From: an uncultured Alphaproteobacteria bacterium
GTDB taxonomy: Bacteria; Pseudomonadota; Alphaproteobacteria; Micropepsales; Micropepsaceae
Direction: 5' to 3'
Length of the DNA stretch: 6,042 bases
Assembly: GCA_937942205.1 (NCBI GenBank)
Contig: CALDFO010000383.1
Span: 1-6,042, forward strand
The position numbers were made by a program, and so were the translations under genes. Below are positions 1 to 5,817 of this stretch, piece after piece (position 1 is the stretch's first letter; each line of letters begins with the position of its first letter). A model generated the notes under the pieces. That model was not told the origin of the DNA and ran no database searches. It saw nothing but the letters and a program-made list of their open reading frames with translations.

Positions 1-1773
1 GGCGCCCGCCCCACCGCCAAGACCGACGATATCTTCGTCATCCTGGGCCGTATCCCCGCCGCCGCCGTGGCGCGGATCGAGGTGATCCGGGGCGGCGCCA
101 CCGGCATCGACATGCAGGGTCTCAGCATCGTCGCCAATGTGGTGCGGCGGCCGGGCGCGGCGCGCAGCCTGGTGCTGGCCGCCAACAACACCTTCATCGG
201 AGACGGCGGACAGGCGCCGGGCGGGGTGTTCGAATATCACGGCGAGAGCGGTGGCATACGGTATGACGCCACCCTGGCCCGCACCACGCAGAATTGGGAT
301 GACGCGCCCGGCACGGGCTACCGCCTCCTGCAGGCGCCAGGTGGCCCGGCGCAATATGACGGCCATCAGCGGCGCGGCATCATGAAGCTGGGCTGGCAGG
401 CGACCGGCGCGCTGGCCACGCCACTCTGGGGCCGGGAGTGGAGCAGCAACCTGATGCTGCTGACCTCCAATTATTCCAGCAGCGTGCTCTATGCCGGGTA
501 TGGCGGCGCGCGCTTCGATACCATCGGCGGCAAGCGCCAGGGCGAGTTCGGCAGCCGCTGGCAGGGCGATATCGGCCCCTTCAACCTGGAAGCACTGGTG
601 CTGCAGCGGCTGAACCGGGAGGATACATCCAATACCGCCGCCCAGCCTTCCGGCGACTCCGTCTTTCGCGGCCTCAACAACAGCGGCGAAAGCATCGGCC
701 GCGCCACGCTGCGGTATGCGCCCCGGCCGGAACTGGAACTGCGCGGCGGCGGCGAGGCCGCCTACAATTTCCTCGACGGGCGCACCAGCTTCGTCAACAA
801 CGGCGTGCCCACCGCGCTACCCAATGCCATTCTCTCCGTGAACGAGAAACGCGGCGAGATTTTCGGCCAGGCGAACTGGCGCGTCGCCCCTGCCTGGATG
901 CTGGAAGGCGGCTTGCGGCTGGAATTCTCCACCATCGCGGACGGCAACGGCCTGTCGCGCAGCTTCTTCTATCCCAAGCCGCGCCTGCTGCTGTCCTGGA
1001 CGCCCGACCCCGACTATCAGGCGCGCCTGCGGGTGGAGCGCAGTGTGGGCCAGCTCAATTTCTCCGATTTCGTGGCCTCCTCCAACCTGGCGGGCTTTGG
1101 CGTGGCGGCGGGCAATTCCAACCTGCGCCCCGACCAGCGCTGGCAGTATGAACTCACCGCCGAGCACCGCTTCCGGGGCCAGGGCGCGCTCACGGTCAGC
1201 CTGTTGCACGAAGAGATCACCGACCTGCAGGACTTCGTGCCGGCGGGCGGCGGACTGGACGCGCCGGGCAACATCCCCAGCGCCACCAGCGACCGGCTTG
1301 CCATCACCGGCACCCTCCCGCTGGACTGGCTGGGGCTGGAGAAGGCCCTGCTGCGGCCCAAGCTGACCTGGTGGGCCAGCAACCTGGCCGATCCGGTCAC
1401 GGGCGAGATGCGCCGCATCTCCAACCAGCGCGACCGCGACATCAGCTTCGAGATGACACAGGACCTGGACTCCCTGAAATCCACCTGGTTGCTGGGGATC
1501 ATTCCCGCCAGCTTCAACCGCACCACCTGGCGCATCGCCCAGGTCAACCGGGTGGCGATCCATGCGCCTTATCTCTACGCCTCCTGGACCTACAAGCCGT
1601 CGGCGGACTGGAGCCTGCTGCTGCAGCTCGACAATGCCCTGCCCTACCGCTTTGAATACCGGCAATGGCTCTATAGCGGACCGCGCGACACGGGCGGCGC
1701 GCCGACCTTGCAGGACGGCTTCACCCGCACCGAGCCGCGCCTGTTCGTGCAAGTCCGCAAGACCTGGAACTAG
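1..1773 (+). CDS. TonB-dependent outer-membrane receptor, 5'-truncated by window edge
   Basis: An outer-membrane beta-barrel receptor for energised uptake of a ligand through TonB-ExbBD. The frame is open from base 1, so the gene starts upstream; the GTG at 67 lies inside the plug domain and is not the real start. The visible product is 590 residues. Residues 9-48 look like the end of a plug domain (DDIFVILGRIP, then RIEVIRGG and GIDMQGLSIVANVV). The rest alternates short polar and aromatic strands as expected for a 22-strand barrel, for example LRYAPRPELELRGG and SWTYKPSADWSLLLQLDNALP. It ends in RLFVQVRKTWN, a typical amphipathic last strand, although the final residue is Asn with Trp just before it rather than a terminal aromatic. 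About 100 residues (signal peptide, any TonB box, first part of the plug) are missing compared with usual full-length receptors. The ligand is unknown; carbohydrate or a carboxylate is an inference from the neighbours. Stop is TAG at 1771-1773. Confidence 0.9.
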   Translation, partial: GARPTAKTDDIFVILGRIPAAAVARIEVIRGGATGIDMQGLSIVANVVRRPGAARSLVLAANNTFIGDGGQAPGGVFEYHGESGGIRYDATLARTTQNWDDAPGTGYRLLQAPGGPAQYDGHQRRGIMKLGWQATGALATPLWGREWSSNLMLLTSNYSSSVLYAGYGGARFDTIGGKRQGEFGSRWQGDIGPFNLEALVLQRLNREDTSNTAAQPSGDSVFRGLNNSGESIGRATLRYAPRPELELRGGGEAAYNFLDGRTSFVNNGVPTALPNAILSVNEKRGEIFGQANWRVAPAWMLEGGLRLEFSTIADGNGLSRSFFYPKPRLLLSWTPDPDYQARLRVERSVGQLNFSDFVASSNLAGFGVAAGNSNLRPDQRWQYELTAEHRFRGQGALTVSLLHEEITDLQDFVPAGGGLDAPGNIPSATSDRLAITGTLPLDWLGLEKALLRPKLTWWASNLADPVTGEMRRISNQRDRDISFEMTQDLDSLKSTWLLGIIPASFNRTTWRIAQVNRVAIHAPYLYASWTYKPSADWSLLLQLDNALPYRFEYRQWLYSGPRDTGGAPTLQDGFTRTEPRLFVQVRKTWN

Positions 1774-1863
1774 CGCGGCGCTGGCAAAAGCCGCCCCCCT
1801 TGCCCATACTGACATGGCAATCCGGCGCGGTCATCCGGCGGCGATCCGTCAACGAGCTTTTGT
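1774..1863. other. Intergenic spacer with short inverted and direct repeats
   Basis: Ninety bases separate the receptor from the permease. They contain TTGCC (1800-1804), which can pair either with GGCAA at 1783-1787 or with GGCAA at 1816-1820. The second pairing extends by AT/AT (1806-1807 with 1814-1815) around a one-base bulge. A direct repeat ATCCGGCG occurs at 1820-1827 and 1833-1840, with a partial third copy ATCCG at 1844-1848. A 5-bp stem GCGGC/GCCGC (1775-1779 with 1790-1794) follows the receptor stop but has no T tract. I see no convincing -35/-10 pair. These elements may be operator or termination signals or may be chance in GC-rich DNA. Confidence 0.3.
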
Positions 1864-2610
1864 GTGAACGCGTATCTTCTTCTCGTGGTGGCCGCCTTTG
1901 GCGCCGGTGTCCTGAACACCGTGGCGGGCGGCGGCACTTTCCTGACCTTTCCCGCCCTGGTCTGGGCGGGCATCCCGCCCGTGGCCGCCAACGCGACCAG
2001 CACGGTGGCGGTCTTTCCCGGCTATCTGTCAGGGGCGGCGGGCTTTCGCCGCGAACTGTCCGGCTTCGATCCGCGCCTCTTGAAAAAGATCGTGGCCCTG
2101 ACGGCGCTGGGCGGACTGGCGGGATCGGGCCTGTTGCTGATCTCGTCGAACCAGGCTTTTTCGCTGATCGTGCCGTTCCTGCTGGCCTTCGCCACGCTGG
2201 TCTTCGCGTTCGGCGACCGGCTGCAAGCCTGGGCCCGCGCCCGCGCGCTGGATACCCAGGGCGGGGCGCTGCCGACCCTGCTGGTCGCGGTCTATGGCGG
2301 CTATTTCAACGGCGGCCTGGGCATCGTGCTGCTGGCGTTGTTCTCGTTGTGGGGAATGCGCGATCTCAACGCCATGAACGGGCTGAAGAACGCCCTGTCC
2401 TTCGTCCTGTCGGTTCTTTCGGTCATCACCTTCGCCTGGGCCGGACTGGTTGCCTGGCCCCAGGCGGTGGCGATGATGGCCGCCGCCGCCCTGGGCGGCT
2501 ATGCCGGTGCGCCCCTGGCGCGGGCGCTGCCGCGTCGGATGCTGCGCGCCATCGTCATCGGGACGGGCGCCATCATGAGTCTGGTGTTCTTCGCGCGGCT
2601 GTGGATGTAA
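1864..2610 (+). CDS. TauE/SafE-family membrane permease (sulfite exporter TauE/SafE-like)
   Basis: A 248-residue integral inner-membrane protein of the TauE/SafE (formerly DUF81) family, whose members move small anions such as sulfite, sulfonates or organic acids. Visible family signatures are GVLNTVAGGGTFLTFP (residues 15-30), NATSTVAVFPG (43-53), the second-half repeat AVYGGYFNGGLGI (142-154), NAMNGLKNA (169-177) and GGYAGAPLAR (211-220). Hydrophobic segments lie near residues 2-20, 28-50, 73-93, 98-117, 136-161, 177-217 and 227-246, giving the usual two-repeat, 7-8 helix architecture. The start is GTG at 1864: an in-frame TGA at 1810-1812 rules out a longer version and there is no upstream ATG. 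A weak GAG (1854-1856) serves as the ribosome binding site. It lies 90 bases after the receptor on the same strand, so cotranscription is possible but not shown. It converges on the RraA-like gene with only 18 bases between the stops. The substrate is not predictable; calling it a sulfite exporter would be over-reading. Confidence 0.9.
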   Translation: MNAYLLLVVAAFGAGVLNTVAGGGTFLTFPALVWAGIPPVAANATSTVAVFPGYLSGAAGFRRELSGFDPRLLKKIVALTALGGLAGSGLLLISSNQAFSLIVPFLLAFATLVFAFGDRLQAWARARALDTQGGALPTLLVAVYGGYFNGGLGIVLLALFSLWGMRDLNAMNGLKNALSFVLSVLSVITFAWAGLVAWPQAVAMMAAAALGGYAGAPLARALPRRMLRAIVIGTGAIMSLVFFARLWM

Positions 2611-2635
2611 GCGCTCTCCTGAAAGCCTTCAGCGC
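2611..2635. terminator. Possible bidirectional hairpin between convergent genes
   Basis: Between the permease stop (2610) and the RraA-like stop (2629-2631) is a perfect 5-bp inverted repeat CTGAA/TTCAG (2619-2623 with 2628-2632) with an AGCC loop. It is flanked by GCG (2611-2613) and CGC (2633-2635), which can extend the stem across a left-side bulge. Alternatively GCGCT (2611-2615) pairs with AGCGC (2631-2635). The position between convergent genes fits a shared terminator, but no T tract follows on either strand, so it is weak as an intrinsic terminator. Confidence 0.25.
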
Positions 2636-3603
2636 CGCCCGCCCGCATCGGGCGCGCCGGGGATGGTTTCCGGTCCGCCTTTCTTGCGCGCCGCCAGCAG
2701 GGCGTCGAACTTGGCCTGCGACATCTTCAGGCGCGACGGATTCTGCTTCACCCAGGCCGCCAGCGCGTCATATTTGGCGGGCGTCCAGCCGCCCTCGAAC
2801 TGGGCGCCATTGGCGCCCTGCTTGTTGAGCTCGAAATTGTACCCGTCTTCCAGCTGGGTGAATTCGGCCGACAGGATGGCGTCTTCCGCCAGATGGGCGG
2901 GAATGAAGATCACCCCTTCCTGCTTGGCCAGCACCAGATCGCCCGGCAGCACGGTCGCCCGCCCGATGCGGATCGGCGCGTTGATCGTGGTCAGCGTCAT
3001 GTCCTTCCAGGCCGACGGATCATAGGCGCGATAGAGGCCGTTGAGATTGGGGATATTGCGGTTCTCCTCGGCGTCGCGGATGCCCGCGTCGAAGACAAAG
3101 CCGGAATGGGTATGGGCGGCGATGCCGCTGCCCAGGTTGGAGCCGATCAGCGTGCCTTCCACGATCTTGCCGAAGCCGTCGGCGACATAGACATCGCCCA
3201 TCACCAGATCGTGAATCGGCCAGCTGTTGTTGCCGCTGACCCGGCCGTCCTTCTTGCCCTGCGCCATCACCGCGTTCCACATATCGGGCCGCAGCGGCAT
3301 GTATTGCGCCGTCAGGGCGCGGCCCGCGAACGGCTTGTCGGGATGCAGCGACTGCCAGCCGCTGTCGAACTGGGTATTATAGCCGTGATCGCGCAGATAG
3401 CCCCAGATGTCCTCCAGCGGCACCTCCAGGGCGCGCCTCAGCAGATCATCCGGCACCTTGGGGCGGCCGTCGGCGAAACGCTCGCCCTTCCAGTCGGCGG
3501 TATAGAACAGGATCTGTGCCCTGCTCTGATTGACCTGCGCCAGTGCGGGCGTGGCGGCGGCGATACCTGCGATGCCCAGCAGGGCGGCGGCGAGAATTTT
3601 CAT
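2629..3603 (-). CDS. Exported RraA-family / HMG-aldolase-like protein
   Basis: A 324-residue member of the RraA fold, the family that includes 4-hydroxy-4-methyl-2-oxoglutarate/oxaloacetate aldolases and the RNase E regulator RraA. A signal peptide is clear: MKILAAALLG, then an alanine-rich core ending ATPALAQ, with cleavage likely after Ala22, so the mature protein is expected in the periplasm. The RraA core spans about residues 130-245: GDVYVADG (136-143), IGSNLGSGIA (153-162), GFVFDAGIRD (168-177) and PGDLVLAKQEGVIFIP (220-235). Arg176-Asp177 match the family's substrate-binding Arg and metal-binding Asp. The acidic residue usual after the Gly of the GD/GE-N-L motif appears to be Ser155. 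About 110 extra residues precede the core and about 80 follow it, longer than typical aldolases (about 230) or RraA (about 160). A strong AGGAG (3612-3616), eight bases before the ATG, supports the start. It lies 76 bases downstream of the dehydratase on the same strand, suggesting it acts on the keto-deoxy acid product. That role is inferred, and a non-enzymatic function is possible. Confidence 0.85.
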   Translation of the reverse strand: MKILAAALLGIAGIAAATPALAQVNQSRAQILFYTADWKGERFADGRPKVPDDLLRRALEVPLEDIWGYLRDHGYNTQFDSGWQSLHPDKPFAGRALTAQYMPLRPDMWNAVMAQGKKDGRVSGNNSWPIHDLVMGDVYVADGFGKIVEGTLIGSNLGSGIAAHTHSGFVFDAGIRDAEENRNIPNLNGLYRAYDPSAWKDMTLTTINAPIRIGRATVLPGDLVLAKQEGVIFIPAHLAEDAILSAEFTQLEDGYNFELNKQGANGAQFEGGWTPAKYDALAAWVKQNPSRLKMSQAKFDALLAARKKGGPETIPGAPDAGGRR

Positions 3604-3618
3604 GATCGTCTCTCCTGT

Positions 3619-3646
3619 CCGCGCTTTTTTTTAAAAACCGGCGCGG
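3619..3646 (-). promoter_or_regulatory. A/T-cored hairpin just upstream of the RraA-like gene's RBS
   Basis: In the 76-base spacer between dehydratase and RraA-like genes, CCGCGC (3619-3624) is a perfect inverted repeat of GCGCGG (3641-3646). The interior on the plus strand is eight T, five A, then CCG, so five further A-T pairs can form with a three-base loop and a three-base bulge. In the minus-strand transcript this hairpin ends two bases before the AGGAG of the RraA-like gene. That placement could stabilise the downstream mRNA, mark a processing site or affect ribosome access. The A run lies inside the stem, so it is not a standard intrinsic terminator for the operon. The pairing is visible; the role is inferred. 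Confidence 0.4.
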
Positions 3647-3679
3647 CGTTTGTGGCGGCTCTACACTTTCAACCGCTCA

Positions 3680-4936
3680 TTACCCCCACCACACCTCACC
3701 AGGCGCCAGATGCGCCTTGGCGACGTCGGGATTGATGTCGAAGCCCAGGCCCGGCTTGTCCTGGACATGGAAATAGCCGTCCTTCCAGAACGGCCCCTCA
3801 TGGGTGACCAGGGTCGGCCACCAGTCCACCCACTTGGCCAATTCATGGACACGGAAATTGCGGACCGAGGCGGCGGCGTGGGCCGAAGCCGCGGTGCCGA
3901 TGGGGCTGGCCGGATTGTGACATGCGGTCCAGATGCCATACAGGTCCGCCAGGTCGGCGATGCGCTTGGCCTCGAACAGGCCGCCGGACTTGGGAATGTC
4001 GATATGCACCCCCGCCGTCGCCTGGCGCAGGATGATCTGCGAGAACTGGTGCAGTCCGTAGAGATTTTCGCCGGTGCAGATCGGCGTGTTGGTGGCGCGC
4101 GACACCCGCTCCAGCGTCTCGGGATTTTCCGGCGGCGTCGGGTCCTCCACGAACATGGGATTGGTGTGCTCGACGGCGTTGCACAGCTTGATCACGTCAT
4201 TGACCGAATATTTCCAGTGGCACTCCATGGCGAAATCGGTTTCGCCCAGGGCGGCGCGGACACGCTCCATCCGGTCCGCGATGCGGCGGATATCCAGGTT
4301 GGTGAGCTGGTTGGTGTAGCGGTCATGGCCCGGCTCCTTGAAATCGGGATCGGACGACGGCGGCACCGCGTCGCCCTGCACCTTGAACGCCGTGAAGCCG
4401 TAAGGATTGTCGGCCTTGGCTTCCGCCACCTGGTCGCCCCAGGATTTGGCGTCCTCGGGGCGACGGTCGGGACGCTGCAAGGTGCGATAGAACCGCACCT
4501 TGTCGCGGAAACGGCCACCCAGCAGGTTGCAGACCGGCGTCTGCAACAGGCGTCCCGCCAGATCCCACAGCGCGATCTCGATTCCCGACGCCGCGTGCAT
4601 GGTGACGCCGCCGGTGGCGCCATAGCCGCCATTGAGAAACAGCAGCTTGGTATAGAGCTTGACCACATTCATCGGGTCTTCGCCGACCAGCTGCTCCTTG
4701 AAACGGTTGAGGACCATGTCCTTGACGCCCGGTCCCCAATAGGCCTCGCCGATGCCGGACACGCCCGCATCGGTTTCGACCTTGATCAGGTTCCAGTCCC
4801 AGGTGCCGCGGACGATCATCACCTTCACGTCGGTGATCTTGACCTTGCGGGCCAGCGCCTGCGCCTTGGCCTGGAACGGCAGGGCAAAGCACGATCCCGT
4901 CGCGGCGAGATTGGTCAGAAGCTGGCGGCGGTCCAT
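3680..4936 (-). CDS. Exported enolase-superfamily (mandelate racemase/muconate lactonizing type) sugar-acid dehydratase
   Basis: A 418-residue enzyme of the mandelate racemase subgroup of the enolase superfamily, closest by motif to galactonate-dehydratase-like enzymes that convert aldonic acids to 2-keto-3-deoxy acids. Residues 32-145 form the capping domain (VKITDVKVMIVRG, then SGIEIALWDLAGRLL at 117-131). The barrel follows with the expected catalytic set: Lys185 (FTAFKVQ), metal ligands Glu238 (MECH), Glu264 (FVEDPTPPE) and Glu290 (CTGEN), Asp313 (HIDIPKSGG) paired with His340 (ACHNPASPIG), and Glu365 (HELAKW). His240 in ECH corresponds to the DFH histidine of DgoD-type dehydratases. The N-terminus MDRRQLLTN, a hydrophobic stretch, then AKAQA (residues 23-27) resembles a twin-arginine signal peptide, so export as a folded metalloenzyme is likely. 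The frame stays open upstream to 5497, but that part overlaps the divergent LamG gene. The ATG at 4936 has a strong AGGGGAGGA and begins the signal peptide. It is first in a likely operon with the RraA-like gene. The exact substrate is unknown. Confidence 0.9.
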   Translation of the reverse strand: MDRRQLLTNLAATGSCFALPFQAKAQALARKVKITDVKVMIVRGTWDWNLIKVETDAGVSGIGEAYWGPGVKDMVLNRFKEQLVGEDPMNVVKLYTKLLFLNGGYGATGGVTMHAASGIEIALWDLAGRLLQTPVCNLLGGRFRDKVRFYRTLQRPDRRPEDAKSWGDQVAEAKADNPYGFTAFKVQGDAVPPSSDPDFKEPGHDRYTNQLTNLDIRRIADRMERVRAALGETDFAMECHWKYSVNDVIKLCNAVEHTNPMFVEDPTPPENPETLERVSRATNTPICTGENLYGLHQFSQIILRQATAGVHIDIPKSGGLFEAKRIADLADLYGIWTACHNPASPIGTAASAHAAASVRNFRVHELAKWVDWWPTLVTHEGPFWKDGYFHVQDKPGLGFDINPDVAKAHLAPGEVWWG

Positions 4937-4941
4937 GCCTG

Positions 4942-4950
4942 TCCTCCCCT
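4942..4950 (-). promoter_or_regulatory. Ribosome binding site fixing the dehydratase start
   Basis: On the minus strand AGGGGAGGA ends five bases before the ATG at 4936. It decides the start against a much longer open frame that would run back through the divergent gene. Confidence 0.75.
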
Positions 4951-4967
4951 TAATTCTTGTGCCGGAA

Positions 4968-4996
4968 AGATTGCAGCCGGTTCCAAAGCCCGTCAA
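4968..4996 (-). promoter_or_regulatory. Candidate sigma-70-type promoter for the dehydratase operon
   Basis: On the minus strand TTGACG (4996-4991) is a good -35 element. Seventeen bases later comes CAATCT (4973-4968), or AATCTT one base further on, a poor -10 match of the kind common in alphaproteobacteria. Transcription would begin near 4961, leaving a leader of about 25 bases that contains the strong ribosome binding site. It lies in the 91-base divergent spacer shared with the LamG gene. I saw no clear plus-strand promoter there. Confidence 0.35.
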
Positions 4997-5027
4997 CGTG
5001 TCGCCGCCGCCGACCGGGAACGCCCGC

Positions 5028-5747
5028 ATGAGCAGATGCAGCATGATCGCCGCCGCGCTTCTGTGCGCCATGACGCTGGGATCCATGACACAGGGCGCGC
5101 GGGCCGAACAGCAGCTTTGGACATTTGACAATTTATCGCGCATTGGCGGCCTGACGCCGGCGGTCGAAGGCGACCCGACGCTGGTGGACGGCCCGCTGGG
5201 CAAGGCGGTGCGTTTCGACGGCGTGGATGACGCCCTGCTCTTTCCATCACGCCCGCTGGTTGGGGCCAAGACCTTCACCATCGAAGCGATCTTCCGCCCC
5301 GAGGGCGGCGCCTTCGAGCAACGCTGGCTGCATGTCGCCGAAACCGATCCCGTCACCGGCCTGGACGCCAATCCCGCCGGCACCAGCGATCCCAACCCGC
5401 GCTTCATGTTCGAGATCCGGGTGCAGGACGGGCGCTGGTATCTGGACAGCTTCGTCAACAGCAAGGCGGGCAGCCGGGCGTTGATCGATCCGGGCAAGAC
5501 CCACCCTCTGAACCGCTGGTATGCCGTGCAGCAGACCTATGACGGCGCGACCTATCGCGCCTATGTGGATGGCGTGCTGGAGGCCGAAGCGCCGGTGCCC
5601 TTCACCCCGCACGGTCCCGGCCGGGTGATGGTGGGGGTGCGGATGAATCACGTGAACTGGTTCCGGGGCGCGGTGGCACAGATCCGCTTCACCAACCGGG
5701 CGCTGGCCCCCGGCGAATTCCTGCCGCCGCCACCAGCGCCACAATAG
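5028..5747 (+). CDS. Secreted LamG / concanavalin A-like domain protein
   Basis: A 239-residue exported protein made of one LamG-type jelly-roll (Laminin_G_3 style) domain. The signal peptide is MSRCSMIAAALLCAM followed by residues ending in GARA, with cleavage likely after Ala26. The mature domain shows the usual order of motifs: LWTFDN (30-35), GKAVRFDGVDDALLFPS (58-74), FTIEAIFRPE (83-92), WYLDSF (137-142), NRWYAVQQTYDGATYRAYVDG (162-182, the classic W-x-x-V-x-x-x-Y-D-G...Y-x-D-G pattern), VGVRMN (202-207) and WFRGAVAQIRFTNRALAPGEF (211-231). It ends in a short proline-rich tail. Such domains usually bind or sit beside glycans; no catalytic residues are evident, so binding is the conservative guess. 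The frame is open further upstream to 4752, but that part is antisense to the dehydratase. ATG 5028 begins the signal peptide, with a weak GGGA (5016-5019) before it, and ATG 5043 is an alternative. It is transcribed divergently from the dehydratase. Confidence 0.82.
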   Translation: MSRCSMIAAALLCAMTLGSMTQGARAEQQLWTFDNLSRIGGLTPAVEGDPTLVDGPLGKAVRFDGVDDALLFPSRPLVGAKTFTIEAIFRPEGGAFEQRWLHVAETDPVTGLDANPAGTSDPNPRFMFEIRVQDGRWYLDSFVNSKAGSRALIDPGKTHPLNRWYAVQQTYDGATYRAYVDGVLEAEAPVPFTPHGPGRVMVGVRMNHVNWFRGAVAQIRFTNRALAPGEFLPPPPAPQ

Positions 5748-5817
5748 GCCCCAATGCATTCAGGTCCGGTTCAGGAAGCGGGCGCCATGCTCCGGTACGA
5801 ACCTGGAGTGCAACACC
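5748..5817 (+). other. Short spacer between LamG gene and cytochrome gene
   Basis: Seventy bases with no strong terminator. CAGGT (5761-5765) and ACCTG (5801-5805) are inverted, and TCCGGT is repeated at 5765-5770 and 5791-5796, but neither makes a convincing hairpin or operator. A GGAG (5805-5808) precedes the cytochrome start. The two genes could be cotranscribed, or the second could have its own promoter, which I cannot identify. Confidence 0.3.

Noticed and set aside
67..69. GTG at 67 as start of the receptor
   Set aside because: Codons 1-22 of the same frame continue the conserved plug sequence (DDIFVILGRIP), so the start is upstream of the window.
1775..1794. GCGGC/GCCGC stem after the receptor as a terminator
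   Set aside because: Only five base pairs with a ten-base loop, followed by a C run rather than a T tract.
817..1815. 332-codon open frame antisense to the receptor gene
   Set aside because: Low-complexity Ala/Gly/Arg/Gln-rich translation with no motif, opposite a clear beta-barrel receptor.
1800..2828. 342-codon plus-strand frame overlapping the permease
   Set aside because: The alternative frame is Arg/Pro-rich with no membrane pattern and runs into the convergent RraA-like gene; the permease frame has clear family motifs.
2893..3735. 280-codon plus-strand frame antisense to the RraA-like gene
   Set aside because: Shadow frame of a gene with recognisable family motifs, and it shows no independent domain.
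4880..4900. Cys16 in the dehydratase signal peptide as a lipoprotein site
   Set aside because: The preceding residues (ATGS) do not match a lipobox, and a better signal peptidase I site (AKA or AQA) lies downstream.
3650..5128. Long open frame on the plus strand antisense to the dehydratase
   Set aside because: It lies opposite a dehydratase with a full catalytic residue set, is rich in Arg/Gly/His/Val with no recognisable domain, and is explained by GC-rich third positions.
4937..5497. N-terminal extension of the dehydratase frame to 5497
   Set aside because: It would be antisense to the LamG gene, has no domain, and would bury a signal peptide and a strong ribosome binding site at 4936-4950.
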